Source: an uncultured Synechococcales cyanobacterium (lineage in GTDB: Bacteria; Cyanobacteriota; Cyanobacteriia; Thermosynechococcales; Thermosynechococcaceae). Taken from it: a stretch of DNA of 64,000 nt. Made by a program: the position numbers and the translations under genes. This document shows positions 49,512-59,674 of the stretch, in pieces; the stretch's first letter is position 1; each line of letters starts with the position of its first letter. The notes beneath the pieces were generated by a model. The model had not been told where the DNA came from. It worked only from the letters and a program-made list of their open reading frames with translations, and did not search any database. The stretch is from assembly GCA_902806435.1 (NCBI GenBank), contig CADCWO010000212.1, positions 27,817 to 91,816 of the forward strand. The letters run 5' to 3'.

Positions 49512-50814
49512 AGTTCTGTTTATTCTCCTTTTAGTCGTTGCTAACGGTGTGTTTGCGATGTCGGAGATGGCCGTTGTTTCGGCCCGAAAAGTACGGCTGC
49601 AACAATGGGCTAATGAAGGCAATAATAATGCCCGCACTGCCTTAGAACTCGCCAATGCACCGACTCGGTTCCTCTCCACCGTTCAAGTTGGGATCACGCT
49701 GATCGGGATTTTGGCTGGGGCCTTAGGTGGGGCAACGATCGCAAAGAAGCTAGCACTGCTGGTGAGCCAAATCCGTTTGCTGGCACCCTATAGCCAAGCT
49801 ATCGGTCTAGGCATTGTGGTTGTGAGCATTACTTACCTTTCGCTAATTATTGGTGAACTTGTGCCCAAACGGGTGGCGCTGAACAACCCAGAACGAATTG
49901 CTGCTACTATAGCCACCCCCATGCGGGCCTTATCCGCCCTTGCCTCGCCGGTCGTGCATTTGTTGAGCACCTCGACGGAGGTGGCGCTGCGGCTATTGGG
50001 CATCAAACCCTCCTTAGAGCCACAGGTGACCGAAGAAGAAATCAGAGTGTTGATCAAGCAGGGCACCGAGGCGGGGACATTTGAGGTGGCAGAGCAAGAT
50101 ATGGTGCAGCGGGTGTTTCGCTTAGGCGATCGCCAGGTGAGCGGATTGATGACGCCGCGGCTAGAGATTGTCTGGCTCGACCTTGAGGACTTAGCGGAAA
50201 ACAACCGGCACAAAATGACGCATAGTGCCCATTCACGGTTCCCGGTCTGCCAGGGCGGCCTAGACAACGTGATCGGGGTCGTGCAGGTCAAAGATTTGTT
50301 GGCTCGCAGTTTAGCTGGGGAAGTGATTGACCTGACTGCAGCGTTACAAACACCCTTATTTGTCCCGGAAAGTATGCCAGCATTGAACGTCTTAGAGTTG
50401 TTCAAGCAATCGGGCACCCACACCGCTTTGGTCGTCGATGAGTACGGTGTGGTGCAAGGTCTCGTTACCCTCAACGATATCCTAGAAGCGATCGTGGGGG
50501 ATATTCCTTCGGTTGATGAACTAGCTGAACCGCAAGTTGTGCAGCGTGAGGATGGTTCCTGGTTGCTCGATGGTCTATTGCCGGTGGAAGATTTTTTTGA
50601 ACTCTTTAATATCCAGGCCTTAGCCGACGAACAAAGGGGCAACTATCAAACTTTAGGTGGCTTTGTCACCAGTCATCTCGGGCGAATTCCAGCGGCTGCC
50701 GATCACTTTGAATGGCGAAAGCTACGGTTTGAAGTAATGGATATGGATGGAAACCGGGTTGATAAGGTATTGATCATGCCGATTTCTGTAAATCCCCCAG
50801 ATCTCGTTAGCTAA
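49492..50814 (+). CDS. CNNM/CorC-type transporter (hemolysin family protein)
   Basis: A 440-residue membrane protein with a DUF21 (CNNM) transmembrane domain (IIFEVLFILLLVVANGVFAMSEMAVV, split by a conserved SEMAVVSARK loop). A CBS pair follows (LMTPRLEIVWLDLED, SRFPVCQGGLDNVIGVV, TALVVDEYGVVQGLVTL). The C-terminal CorC_HlyC domain contains RWDV-like FEVMDMDGNRVDKVL. Relatives move magnesium, cobalt or sodium; the ion is unknown. It starts at ATG 49492 and lies before the PacL-type gene on the same strand, pointing to joint ion homeostasis. Confidence 0.9.
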   Translation: MASIIFEVLFILLLVVANGVFAMSEMAVVSARKVRLQQWANEGNNNARTALELANAPTRFLSTVQVGITLIGILAGALGGATIAKKLALLVSQIRLLAPYSQAIGLGIVVVSITYLSLIIGELVPKRVALNNPERIAATIATPMRALSALASPVVHLLSTSTEVALRLLGIKPSLEPQVTEEEIRVLIKQGTEAGTFEVAEQDMVQRVFRLGDRQVSGLMTPRLEIVWLDLEDLAENNRHKMTHSAHSRFPVCQGGLDNVIGVVQVKDLLARSLAGEVIDLTAALQTPLFVPESMPALNVLELFKQSGTHTALVVDEYGVVQGLVTLNDILEAIVGDIPSVDELAEPQVVQREDGSWLLDGLLPVEDFFELFNIQALADEQRGNYQTLGGFVTSHLGRIPAAADHFEWRKLRFEVMDMDGNRVDKVLIMPISVNPPDLVS

Positions 50815-50875
50815 GGAATTATGATCTAGGCTTGGAACTTTCCTTTCTTTACTATTTGTTTTTGGCTCTTAACTT

Positions 50876-53686
50876 ATGGCTTCAAATTCTTCCACAAGCT
50901 CAGCAGCAATTTGGCATGCCTTAGAAGTAGACAAAGTTTTAGAGAATCTCAACAGCGATCGCAAAACAGGGTTAACCGGTCAAGAAGCCGCGCAACGCTT
51001 AGCGCAGTACGGGCCAAATGAGCTAGAAGAAGCTCCTGGACGCAGTACCCTGATCATCATCTGGGATCAGTTTAAGAACATCATGTTGCTGATGCTGATC
51101 CTGGTGGCAATTGTCTCGGCAGTGCTGGATCTGCGAGCCGAGCAGTTTCCCAAGGACGCGATCGCTATTTCCGCAATCGTGCTGCTGAACGGCATCCTGG
51201 GCTATTTACAGGAAAGCCGGGCCGAGAAAGCGTTGGCTGCTCTGAAGCGGATGGCATCTCCTTTGGTCCGGGTACTGCGGGATGGCAAGGTGGTGGAAGT
51301 CGCTGCTAAGGAGATTGTGCCTGGGGATGTGATGCTGATAGAAGCAGGTTCTCAGGTTGCTGCGGACGCTCGGATTGTCGAAGAATCGAACCTGCAAACC
51401 CGAGAGTCTGCGCTGACCGGGGAAGCCCAAGGGGTAGAAAAAGACACAGCTCCTTTGCCAGCAGAGTCTGCCCTTGGAGAACGCGTCAATGTCGTATTTC
51501 AGGGAACGGAAGTTGTTCAGGGCCGGGCGAGCGTGGTCGTAACGGGCACTGGTATGCAGACTGAATTAGGCCGGATCGCGACGCTGCTGCAATCCGTGGA
51601 AAGCGAGCCCACCCCCTTACAGCAGCGAATGAGCCAGCTAGGGAATGTTTTGGTTGCCGGGGCCTTAGTCCTGGTTGCTGTGGTGGTTGCCGCTGGCACG
51701 TTTCGCCTTGGGTTTGGGGCGTTTGAAGAGTTATTGGAAGTTGCTCTGAGTATGGCAGTGGCGGTAGTGCCGGAAGGATTACCGGCGGTGATCACAGTGA
51801 CACTAGCATTGGGAACCCAGCGGATGGTGCGCCGCCACGCGCTGATCCGCAAGCTGCCTGCCGTGGAAACTCTCGGGTCTGTGACCACCATCTGCTCCGA
51901 TAAAACGGGGACGTTAACCCAAAACAAAATGGTAGTGCAGGCGGTCTACACCGCAAGCCAAAGCTTTGGGGTTACGGGTGAGGGGTATACGCCGACAGGA
52001 GAGTTCCGGGTGAACCAGCAACCGATTGCCCCAGAGCAGCAACCGGAACTGCAAGTTTTACTTCTAGCCTGTGTGCTCTGTAATGATGCCTTTTTACAAC
52101 AAGAAAACGGTCAATGGGCGATTGTCGGTGACCCGACAGAGGGAGCGCTGCTGGCTGTAGCCGGTAAAGCGGGCTTTAACAAGGACCAGTCTGCTGAGCG
52201 GCTACCGCGGGTGGCAGAGTTTCCCTTCTCCTCAGAACGCAAGCGGATGAGTGTGATTTGCCAATCAGGGCATGAACCAGTGCTCAACTCCTCCGGGCCC
52301 AAAACAAACTACTCGATGTTTACCAAGGGTTCACCAGAACTCACCCTAGAGCGGTGTACACAGATCCAGCTCGGCGATCGCATCGAGCCTTTGACGCAGA
52401 ACCAGCGGCAGCAGATTTTAACCCAAAATAATGAACTCGCAAGCCGCGGCTTGCGGGTTTTAGGGTTTGCCTATCGCTCCCTAGAAGACCTACCCCCAGA
52501 AGGGTCCCAGGATACAACAGAGAACAACCTAGTCTGGCTAGGCTTGGTAGGCATGCTGGATGCGCCTCGGCCTGAGGTGCGCGAGGCCGTAGCTCTGTGC
52601 CGTCAAGCCGGAATCCGACCCGTGATGATTACCGGCGACCACCAGTTAACCGCTCAAGCAGTAGCCTACGACCTAGGCATTGCCACAAAAGGGGACCGCT
52701 CCCTGAATGGACAAGATTTAGAAAAACTCAGCACCGCTGAATTAGAAGCGCTGGTGAAAAGTGTCAGTATCTATGCGCGGGTTTCGCCAGAGCACAAGCT
52801 GCGGATTGTCAAAGCGCTACAACAGCAGGGGGAGTTTGCCGCAATGACGGGGGACGGCGTGAATGATGCCCCCGCTCTAAAACAAGCGGATATTGGCATT
52901 GCGATGGGGATTACAGGTACGGATGTGAGCAAAGAGGCCAGCGATATGGTCTTACTAGATGACAACTTCGCCACGATTGTTGCCGCGACAGAGGAAGGGC
53001 GGGTGGTTTATAGCAACATTCGCCGCTTTGTGAAATACATCCTGGGCAGCAATATTGGTGAGGTCTTAACCATTGCCGCTGCGCCGCTGTTGGGATTAGG
53101 AGGCGTACCTCTCATCCCTCTGCAGATTTTGTGGATGAACCTGGTCACTGATGGCTTACCAGCTCTGGCCTTAGCTGTGGAACCGCCAGAACCGGATGTG
53201 ATGCGACGGCCGCCCTCCAATCCCCGCGAGAACATTTTTGCTCGCGGGCTGGGTTGGTACATGGTTCGAGTCGGGATTGTGTTTGCGATTTTGACTATTA
53301 TCCTGATGCAGTGGGCCTACACCCATACTCAATCGGGAGCCGGTAACCCTAACTTAGATCCGCAGCGCTGGAAGACCATGGTATTTACAACCTTGTGTCT
53401 GGCCCAAATGGGCCATGCCCTGGCAGTGCGTTCTGATACGCGCTTGACCATAGAGATGAACCCCTTTTCCAATCCTTACGTTATAGGAGCGGTCACTCTC
53501 ACAACTATCCTGCAAATGTTGCTGATTTATGTGGAGCCGCTGCGCAACTTCTTTGGCACCCACTTGCTGGATCCGATAGAACTAGCAATCTGCTTTGGGT
53601 TCAGCGCTTTAATGTTCGTCTGGATTGAATTGGAAAAGTTGTTCATCCGTTGGTATCGGGCTCGCTCTGCGAAGCGAGTGGCCTGA
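50876..53686 (+). CDS. pacL: P-type cation (calcium-type) ATPase
   Basis: A 936-residue P2-type pump with ten expected membrane helices. Motifs in order are: an N-terminal cation ATPase domain ([20 protein letters not shown]); actuator loop [12 protein letters not shown] (TGEA in place of TGES); [16 protein letters not shown] in helix 4 with the ion-binding Glu; the phosphorylation site [11 protein letters not shown] near 343; KGSPE in the nucleotide domain; TGDHQLTA; and [21 protein letters not shown]. The C-terminal helices include the conserved [19 protein letters not shown]. The best match is cyanobacterial PacL-type calcium ATPases. It overlaps no gene and stops 18 bases before recF. Confidence 0.9.
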   Translation: MASNSSTSSAAIWHALEVDKVLENLNSDRKTGLTGQEAAQRLAQYGPNELEEAPGRSTLIIIWDQFKNIMLLMLILVAIVSAVLDLRAEQFPKDAIAISAIVLLNGILGYLQESRAEKALAALKRMASPLVRVLRDGKVVEVAAKEIVPGDVMLIEAGSQVAADARIVEESNLQTRESALTGEAQGVEKDTAPLPAESALGERVNVVFQGTEVVQGRASVVVTGTGMQTELGRIATLLQSVESEPTPLQQRMSQLGNVLVAGALVLVAVVVAAGTFRLGFGAFEELLEVALSMAVAVVPEGLPAVITVTLALGTQRMVRRHALIRKLPAVETLGSVTTICSDKTGTLTQNKMVVQAVYTASQSFGVTGEGYTPTGEFRVNQQPIAPEQQPELQVLLLACVLCNDAFLQQENGQWAIVGDPTEGALLAVAGKAGFNKDQSAERLPRVAEFPFSSERKRMSVICQSGHEPVLNSSGPKTNYSMFTKGSPELTLERCTQIQLGDRIEPLTQNQRQQILTQNNELASRGLRVLGFAYRSLEDLPPEGSQDTTENNLVWLGLVGMLDAPRPEVREAVALCRQAGIRPVMITGDHQLTAQAVAYDLGIATKGDRSLNGQDLEKLSTAELEALVKSVSIYARVSPEHKLRIVKALQQQGEFAAMTGDGVNDAPALKQADIGIAMGITGTDVSKEASDMVLLDDNFATIVAATEEGRVVYSNIRRFVKYILGSNIGEVLTIAAAPLLGLGGVPLIPLQILWMNLVTDGLPALALAVEPPEPDVMRRPPSNPRENIFARGLGWYMVRVGIVFAILTIILMQWAYTHTQSGAGNPNLDPQRWKTMVFTTLCLAQMGHALAVRSDTRLTIEMNPFSNPYVIGAVTLTTILQMLLIYVEPLRNFFGTHLLDPIELAICFGFSALMFVWIELEKLFIRWYRARSAKRVA

Positions 53687-53703
53687 GTGCTGAATTAACG
53701 CCT

Positions 53704-54834
53704 GTGTATCTGAAAACTCTCCACCTGCACCAGTTTCGCAATTACCTCGATCAACAGGTGGAATTCTCTGCCCCCAAAACTATCCTTTTGGGCAGTAATG
53801 CTCAAGGCAAGTCGAATCTCCTAGAAGCGGTAGAGTTACTGGCAGCATTGCGATCGCATCGGACGAGCCGCGATCGCGATATGATCCGCGACGATCAGCC
53901 CGCTGCCCAGATCACAGCCATCCTGGAACGTGATAGTGGCCCAGTGGATCTGGCACTCACTTTACGGAGCAATGGCCGCCGCACCGTTGCCTTGAACAGT
54001 GAAGCTGTGCGCCGCCAGTTAGATTTTCTGGGCCACTTAAATGCCGTGCAGTTCTCCAGCCTGGACCTGGACCTGGTGCGCGGCGGGCCGGGGGAGCGGC
54101 GCAATTGGTTAGATACGGTGCTAGTCCAGTTAGAGCCAGTTTACGCCTACATTTTGCAGCAGTATCACCAGGTTCTGCGGCAACGGAATGCGTTTTTAAA
54201 GCTGCAACAGGCCGGATCTAGTCCGGCTCCAGACCTGGAGCAATTAATCCTCTGGAACCAGCAATTGGCTGCTGCTGGTTCCCGTGTTACCCGCCGCCGC
54301 GCCAAGATGATTGAACGCCTGGCGCCTCTGGCCGGAGTATGGCATCAATCGATTAGTGGCAGCCAGGAAATCCTGGAAGTTTGTTATGCGCCTAATGTTG
54401 CCTTAAGTCTGGAGGAGCCAGCGACGGTGGTTGAAGCTTATCTAGCCCAACTCCAGCACAAAGCGATCGCAGAGCACCACCAGGGCACAACCTTGGTTGG
54501 CCCCCACCGCGATGAAGTTGAGTTTACGATTAATCAAACTCCCGCTCGCCATTACGGTTCCCAAGGCCAGCAACGTACCCTAGTTTTGGCATTAAAGCTA
54601 GCAGAACTACAGCTGATTGAAGAAGTGGTAGGGGAGACCCCCCTACTATTGCTAGACGACGTTTTAGCGGAATTGGACCTCAACCGCCAAAATCAGTTAT
54701 TGGAGACAATTCAAGAGCGGTATCAAACCTTAATTACTACCACGCACTTGGGGGCCTTTGATTCCCAGTGGCTGCACTCCGCTCAAATTCTGGCCGTTGA
54801 GGCTGGAAAGATTAGAATGCAAGCACCGCCTTGA
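53704..54834 (+). CDS. recF: DNA replication and repair protein RecF
   Basis: RecF loads RecA at gaps. The 376-residue SMC-like ATPase has Walker A LGSNAQGKSNLLEAVEL, the RecF marks LDLDLVRGGPGERRNWLD and YGSQGQQRTLVLALKLAEL, and Walker B LLLLDDVLAELD. GTG 53704 (VYLKTLHLHQFRNYLD) is chosen as start, matching the usual RecF N terminus. The frame extends further up to 53650 but would overlap pacL. It lies 17 bases after the pacL stop and is directly followed by a TnpB element. Confidence 0.95.
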   Translation: MYLKTLHLHQFRNYLDQQVEFSAPKTILLGSNAQGKSNLLEAVELLAALRSHRTSRDRDMIRDDQPAAQITAILERDSGPVDLALTLRSNGRRTVALNSEAVRRQLDFLGHLNAVQFSSLDLDLVRGGPGERRNWLDTVLVQLEPVYAYILQQYHQVLRQRNAFLKLQQAGSSPAPDLEQLILWNQQLAAAGSRVTRRRAKMIERLAPLAGVWHQSISGSQEILEVCYAPNVALSLEEPATVVEAYLAQLQHKAIAEHHQGTTLVGPHRDEVEFTINQTPARHYGSQGQQRTLVLALKLAELQLIEEVVGETPLLLLDDVLAELDLNRQNQLLETIQERYQTLITTTHLGAFDSQWLHSAQILAVEAGKIRMQAPP

Positions 54835-54863
54835 GGGTTACCTTTTAACGGAAATGGGAGAGT

Positions 54864-54939
54864 TTGAGAGGGGCTATAATTCCCCTTCCTCAAGCGTAGC
54901 AAAGCGGAGCTAGGTGGGAGATACATGGACCCCTCTCAA
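54864..54939 (+). repeat. Left-end inverted repeat of the tnpB element
   Basis: TTGAGAGGGG (54864-54873) and CCCCTCTCAA (54930-54939) form a perfect ten-pair stem around 56 bases. A nested alternative pairs GGGG and CCCC at 54870-54885. Subterminal palindromes are the recognition sites of the single-strand transposases of this group. Confidence 0.55.
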
Positions 54940-54977
54940 TATAATATACTGTTATCACTAAGCCGTTGTTATGATAA

Positions 54978-56186
54978 ATGCTCAAGGCAACCAAAGTAAG
55001 ACTCTATCCCACAGAGGTGCAGAAACAGCATCTGGCGCAGTCTTTTGGTTGCTGTAGGTGGTACTGGAACCATTCTTTAGCACTGGCAAATCAAACCTAT
55101 AAAGAGACAGGAAAGGGGTTGAGCAGGGGCAAGATACAGGCGTTGCTACCTCATCTCAAAAAAGAGCTTGAGTGGCTGAAGACTCCATACTCACAATGTT
55201 TGCAAGTAGTTGCTCTGAACCTATCAAGGGCATTTATCAACTTCTTTGAGAAAAGAGCCGAGTATCCTTCTTTCAAGTCGAGACATGGAAAACAATCGAT
55301 TAGCTACCCTCAAAATGTCAAATTGGTAGAGAACGCTATCAAGTTTCCTGGAACCCTAGGGATAGTCAAGGCTGTTATCCACCGCCCTGTAGAAGGGGCT
55401 GTGAAGACTGTAACTATCTCGACGAATGCTGGAGGACACTACTATGCTTCGGTGTTAGTTGAGGATGGAACACAGCAACCTAGGACAGACACTCAGGGTC
55501 AGGCTATTGGATTAGACGTGGGACTGAATCACTTAGTTGTGACATCAGATGGGTCTAAATACAACAACCCCAAGTGGTTTAGAAAACACGCAAAAAACCT
55601 CAAGCGCAAACAACAAAGTTTATCTAGAAAGGTAAAAGGTTCAATTTCTAGAGCTAGAGCTAGAAAGAGAGTAGCCAGAGTTCACGACAAAATCTCTAGA
55701 TGTCGTTCAGATTTTCTGCACAAACTATCACGCAGGATAGTCGATGAGAACCAAGTCATTTGTGTAGAAAACCTAGCAGTCAAAAACATGGTGCGTAATC
55801 ATTGTCTAGCCAAATCTATCAGTGATGCAGGCTGGGGGATGTTTGCGACTATGCTCAAGTACAAGGCTGAGTGGGAAGGAAAAGTCTATCTCGAAATCGA
55901 TAGATTCTTTCCTTCTAGCAAAACCTGTAGCGTTTGTCTCAATCAAATTGGTCGTTTGCCATTAGATGTCAGGTCTTGGACTTGCTCTGGCTGCTCAACA
56001 CACCATGACCGGGACATAAATGCTGCAATCAATATCAGAAATGAAGGACTGCGAATATTGGCGTTAGGAGCTAGCGCTACTGCTGTAGGAGGCAATGTCA
56101 GACTCGCGAGTGGCAACACTCAAAAGCATTTGCTGCTGAGTACAGAAGCTCCGTCCTCAAGCAACGTAGTTGCTAGGGCGGGGTAG
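54978..56186 (+). CDS. tnpB: RNA-guided endonuclease TnpB (IS200/IS605 family OrfB)
   Basis: TnpB cuts DNA at a site specified by an RNA made from the element's right end, helping keep the element in place. The 402-residue protein has an N-terminal helix-turn-helix part (VRLYPTEVQKQHLAQSFGC) and a complete RuvC domain with Asp180 (GLDVGLNH), Glu264 (VENLAVKN) and Asp346 (DRDINAAINI). The zinc finger is Cys317-x2-Cys320 and Cys336-x2-Cys339. All catalytic residues are present, so it may be active. The last residues overlap the right-end hairpin. Start ATG or TTG near 54978. No tnpA is adjacent. Confidence 0.93.
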   Translation: MLKATKVRLYPTEVQKQHLAQSFGCCRWYWNHSLALANQTYKETGKGLSRGKIQALLPHLKKELEWLKTPYSQCLQVVALNLSRAFINFFEKRAEYPSFKSRHGKQSISYPQNVKLVENAIKFPGTLGIVKAVIHRPVEGAVKTVTISTNAGGHYYASVLVEDGTQQPRTDTQGQAIGLDVGLNHLVVTSDGSKYNNPKWFRKHAKNLKRKQQSLSRKVKGSISRARARKRVARVHDKISRCRSDFLHKLSRRIVDENQVICVENLAVKNMVRNHCLAKSISDAGWGMFATMLKYKAEWEGKVYLEIDRFFPSSKTCSVCLNQIGRLPLDVRSWTCSGCSTHHDRDINAAINIRNEGLRILALGASATAVGGNVRLASGNTQKHLLLSTEAPSSSNVVARAG

Positions 56187-56191
56187 TTCAC
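56151..56191 (+). ncRNA. Right-end hairpin, probable 3' part of the TnpB guide RNA scaffold
   Basis: CCGTCCT (56151-56157) pairs with AGGGCGG (56175-56181) with one G-U, enclosing the perfect inner stem CAAC/GTA/GTTG (56162-56172). GGTAG then TTCAC end the element. TnpB guide RNAs (omega RNAs) normally end at this boundary, and the flanking genome from about 56192 would act as the guide. The structure is seen; the RNA is inferred from the family. Confidence 0.5.
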
Positions 56192-56235
56192 GAGGATGCA
56201 AGGGTCTTGTTCTAAGATCAAAAGATTAAACAGCC

Positions 56236-57282
56236 CTAAGGAGATATCTGCCAAACCTTAACCGTTTTATCAATGCTACCGCTGACAAGCAACTTTCCCT
56301 GAGGGTTAAAAGCAACAGAGCTAACAGCATTGGCATGTCCAGGCAGAGTTTGTAATAGTTTTCCGGTAGCAGGATTCCAGATTTTAACCGTTTTATCCAA
56401 ACTACCGCTGGCGATCGCTTCAGGGTACCCATTGATCGGCCGCGGACTAAAAGCAACGGAACTCACAGCATCCGCATGTCCCGTTAAAGAGCGGATCAAT
56501 TTGCCTGTTCGCAGGTTCCAAATCTTTACTGTCCGGTCATTACTACCACTAGCCAGGGTTTGTCCGTCCGGACTAATGGCAACGGACCAAACTTGTTGCG
56601 GTGGTCCAGAAAGGGTATAACGCAACTTGCCGCTGCCTAAGTCCCACACCTTAATCGTGTTATCGCTACTGCCACTAGCTAGAATTTGTCCAATTGGGCT
56701 AATCGCTAGAGAAGTAATTGCATACTCGTGTCCAGTTAAGGTCTGTAACAATTTACCAGTGTTGAAATTCCATACCTTGATCGTCTGGTCAGCGCTGCCA
56801 CTAACCAAAGTTTGCCCATCCGGGCTAAAAGCAACAGCAACAACATACCTGGAGTGTCCAGGCAAAGTGCGCAGCACTTTGCCACTACTAATATCCCAAA
56901 TCTTGATCGTTTGATCAGCGTGACCACTGGCAACGAGTTGATTGTCAGGACTGATAGCAACACCAAAAACAGGAGCCGCAGGAGCAAAAAGTGTCCGTTG
57001 CCGTTTTTCGGTTAGTAGATTTTGCAAGCGGATTGTGCTGTCAAAACTGCCACTAGCTAGTGTGTGTCCATCAGGACTGACTGCTACAGAAATGACTGAA
57101 CCCGAATGCCCAGTTAGCGTACGTAGTGGCTGCACATTTTGCTTAGAAGGTGCAATCACTTGTGCCTTGCTATCTAGAGTTGAGAGTTCCGAGATTGACT
57201 TCAAGGGGATGAGCAGGGTGATGCCAACAGCCAAAACGGGTGCAACTGTTTGCCAAAACCAAGCTGTTCTTAGACAAGTCAT
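56236..57282 (-). CDS. WD40 repeat protein, probably secreted or membrane-anchored
   Basis: From ATG 57282 (GTGAGG precedes it) the protein of 348 residues has an N-terminal hydrophobic helix (TVAPVLAVGITLLIPL). Seven WD40 repeats follow, each with the pattern L.TL.GH...V.SVA.SPDGQ.LASGS.D.TIK(V/I)W. Seven blades are enough to close one propeller. The second repeat is degenerate (LFAPAAPVFGVAIS). It stands alone between the tnpB element and a divergent DUF815 gene. A protein-interaction scaffold is likely. No enzymatic or kinase domain is attached. Confidence 0.9.
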   Translation of the reverse strand: MTCLRTAWFWQTVAPVLAVGITLLIPLKSISELSTLDSKAQVIAPSKQNVQPLRTLTGHSGSVISVAVSPDGHTLASGSFDSTIRLQNLLTEKRQRTLFAPAAPVFGVAISPDNQLVASGHADQTIKIWDISSGKVLRTLPGHSRYVVAVAFSPDGQTLVSGSADQTIKVWNFNTGKLLQTLTGHEYAITSLAISPIGQILASGSSDNTIKVWDLGSGKLRYTLSGPPQQVWSVAISPDGQTLASGSNDRTVKIWNLRTGKLIRSLTGHADAVSSVAFSPRPINGYPEAIASGSLDKTVKIWNPATGKLLQTLPGHANAVSSVAFNPQGKLLVSGSIDKTVKVWQISP

Positions 57283-57297
57283 AATCCTCACTCTCAA

Positions 57298-57650
57298 AAC
57301 AGATCAACGCCACCATCGACAATACCAGAACAATGACTAAGCCAGGTTTGATTCCCAGCCACCATCCGGATGACGTCATTGATAGGCACACAACTGCCCT
57401 ACCAGTGACAATAAGAAAGGGGACCTTATACCAGTAGGGGAGTATTGATCAAGAACGTGACTTTGACCACTGTTGCCAGTGTTCCGGCTAGACCTACCGT
57501 CGAGTATGCATAGGTCTAGATTACTAGTGTGATTAGCGATCGCTTGTTCAGATCAAACAAGGACAAAGCGAATGAACACTGCCCGGCTCAAAGCCTAACT
57601 CGTCTCGGCTGGCGCTATTCTAAGTTCGACCTTCTAATTCCGATTTCTGT
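57298..57650. other. Gene-free divergent region between the WD40 and DUF815 genes
   Basis: About 350 bases with promoters of both divergent genes by position. One HIP1 site lies at 57537. No RNA, terminator or coding frame was recognised. Confidence 0.4.
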
Positions 57651-58970
57651 ATGGATGCTCAAGCTGATTCAATCCAACTACTTCAGTGCCAAGCGGCATC
57701 ATTGTTGCTGTACCAGTCCGTTTTAGTGGGGGAAGCAGGACATGCGTTTTTAAGCCTGCTGCAAGCGCTTCAACATCCAGACAGTAGGGGAATAAATTGT
57801 CTGCGAGCTTACGGCGATTGGTTTAAAGCCCTAGCTGGCAGAGGGGAAAGCTGGCAAGACTATCTAATCACGAAAATTCTAACAGCAGACAACCCCTTTA
57901 CCCGCCAAGCCCAACGGCAGCTAGTAGATATGCCGCCAGCTCTAGTGGCAGCAGCACAGCAGGATTTGCGCACCTTACAGCATCTTTATACCTGTAGCAG
58001 TACTCAACTTAGCCACTGGGTGCAAGAGGCAGCCAACTTACCCGTTGCCCCAGTCCCTTGGAGCGTGGAAGCTCACCCCGCTACAGTAGGGATTTTTCAA
58101 GGTTGTAACCCGCATCACGTTCGACAGAAACTCGGCCAGGTAGCGAACTGGGCTGATGCCTTAGAAGAACTAATGGCTTATTACCGCCAATCGGGTACTG
58201 GGTTATTTACTTATGGTGCTTTAGGGTGGCAATCTGGGGAGTTGCAAGGTATCTCCCACCCTGATCAGGTTCAATTAGGGGACTTGGTAGGCTGTGAGCC
58301 TCAGAAAGAGGCTCTCTTGAAAAACACAGAGTTCTTGCTGGCAGGTTATTCAGCATTACATGTTCTACTTTATGGCAGCCGCGGGTCTGGAAAATCGTCG
58401 CTGGTCAAGGCGTTGCTGCCCAAGTACTACGATCGCGGTCTGCGGTTAGTTGAAGTTGCCAAAGCAGATCTAAAGGACTTAGGGGCGATCGCGCAGCAGC
58501 TTCAAGCTCTGCCGCAAAAGTTTATTATCTTTGTCGATGATCTCTCCTTTGAAGCGGATGAAACGGCCTACAAATCCCTGAAAGTTTTACTGGAAGGCAG
58601 TCTAAGCGCTCGACCTCAAAACGTTGTGGTCTATGCCACCTCCAACCGACGGCATTTAATTCGAGAATATTTTGGTGAGCGCCCCCGGCCCAGTAGTGAA
58701 GAAGTTCATGCCTGGGATACCGTGCAGGAGAAGCTTTCCTTGAGCGATCGCTTTGGCTTGCTCCTGACATTTGAACCCGCCAACCAGAATACTTACCTGG
58801 CAATGGTTCAACACCTTGCTACCACAGCAGGAATTCCCCTGAGCCGCGAGGAGCTGGAATATCGCGCTCTTCAATGGGCCACCCGCCACAATGGCCGCTC
58901 CGGGCGGACAGCACGGCAATTTGTTAGCTTTCTCCAGGCAGATCTAGGTATTTCATTGGGGGGCGATTGA
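57651..58970 (+). CDS. DUF815-family AAA ATPase
   Basis: A 439-residue protein. Residues 1-210 are a helical region without known domain (LLYQSVLVGEAGHAFLSLLQ at the start). The C-terminal half is an AAA module of the DUF815 type: Walker A GSRGSGKSSLVKALL near 243, Walker B FIIFVDDLSFE near 290, sensor VVYATSNRRHLIREYF, then SLSDRFGLLLTFEPANQNTYL. The close HTH-like end (ALQWATRHNGRSGRTARQF) is a family feature. The function is unknown in bacteria. A damaged copy of its 3' half lies at 59880-60092, beyond the hemerythrin and rubredoxin genes. Confidence 0.85.
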   Translation: MDAQADSIQLLQCQAASLLLYQSVLVGEAGHAFLSLLQALQHPDSRGINCLRAYGDWFKALAGRGESWQDYLITKILTADNPFTRQAQRQLVDMPPALVAAAQQDLRTLQHLYTCSSTQLSHWVQEAANLPVAPVPWSVEAHPATVGIFQGCNPHHVRQKLGQVANWADALEELMAYYRQSGTGLFTYGALGWQSGELQGISHPDQVQLGDLVGCEPQKEALLKNTEFLLAGYSALHVLLYGSRGSGKSSLVKALLPKYYDRGLRLVEVAKADLKDLGAIAQQLQALPQKFIIFVDDLSFEADETAYKSLKVLLEGSLSARPQNVVVYATSNRRHLIREYFGERPRPSSEEVHAWDTVQEKLSLSDRFGLLLTFEPANQNTYLAMVQHLATTAGIPLSREELEYRALQWATRHNGRSGRTARQFVSFLQADLGISLGGD

Positions 58971-59054
58971 GCAAAGTGGTATTGCTTTACCCTTTCTATC
59001 AAAGGAGCGTCTGGTAGCCTAGAAAAATAATGAACAAAAAGGAGCAAAGACAAG

Positions 59055-59501
59055 ATGGAAGGTATTGAGTTGTTAGAAAAGGATCATGGCAGAATTAGAA
59101 GCCTCTTCTCAGAGCTTGAGAGTACTGCTGATCCTCAGGAACTACAGGATTCTTTTGACAAGCTCGGTAACATCCTAACCATACATGCTGAAGCCGAAGA
59201 GCAAGTCCTCTACCCGGAAGCACGCAATTGCGAAGGTACTGCTGAACTGATTGATAAAGGTCGCCATGAGCATGACAAAGGCGATGAAATGGTTCTGGCG
59301 ATTCAATCTATAAGCCCCAATGAATCTGAATTCAAAGTAAAAGTTAGGGAGTTACAGGAGTTTATGCTGAATCATTTGGATGAAGAAGAGAATGATCTCT
59401 TCCCCAAAGTACGCCAGTGTATGAGTGATCAGAAACTAGAGAAACTTGGTAGTCAGCTTCGAGAGACTAAAGCTAATGTTGCACCCGAAGTAGCAGATTA
59501 A
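59055..59501 (+). CDS. Hemerythrin HHE-domain protein
   Basis: A 148-residue four-helix protein that should bind a di-iron site. Ligands in order are His11 (EKDHGRIRSLF), His44 and Glu48 (IHAEAEEQVLYPEA), His73 (HEHDKGDEM), and His107 and Glu111 (MLNHLDEEENDLFP). The pattern matches two HHE-type halves. Bacterial relatives sense or store oxygen or nitric oxide, or handle iron. A rubredoxin gene converges on it 173 bases downstream, hinting at an electron partner. GGAGCAAAG precedes ATG 59055. Confidence 0.9.
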   Translation: MEGIELLEKDHGRIRSLFSELESTADPQELQDSFDKLGNILTIHAEAEEQVLYPEARNCEGTAELIDKGRHEHDKGDEMVLAIQSISPNESEFKVKVRELQEFMLNHLDEEENDLFPKVRQCMSDQKLEKLGSQLRETKANVAPEVAD

Positions 59502-59674
59502 TTCTTGTTGGCTGTGCCACAAAAAATCAGCAGTTAGTAAAACACAGTTAAATTAACAGGCTATCCCATTAATTTAGTTATTTGTAAGTAACTTCATAGG
59601 ATAAATTTATTGGTCTAGCTGCAAGTAAGGCTTGCAACTAGGTCTCTCCAACAGGTGTCGATTATTTTCTTAAG

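Larger units (their letters stand above)
54842..56191 (+). mobile_element. IS200/IS605-type element carrying only tnpB
   Basis: The unit spans from just after a TTAC (54838-54841) four bases past the recF stop to TTCAC at 56187-56191. Left-end hairpins, a tnpB gene and a right-end hairpin are in the expected order. There is no tnpA (Y1 transposase), so it would need a helper in trans. The outer limits are inferred from hairpins and the short target-like words and may be off by tens of bases. Confidence 0.6.

Noticed and set aside
49833..50642. A 269-codon open frame on the minus strand inside the CNNM/CorC-type gene
   Set aside because: The plus-strand gene has complete domain motifs over the same bases; the opposite frame is serine/threonine-rich shadow sequence without any family likeness.
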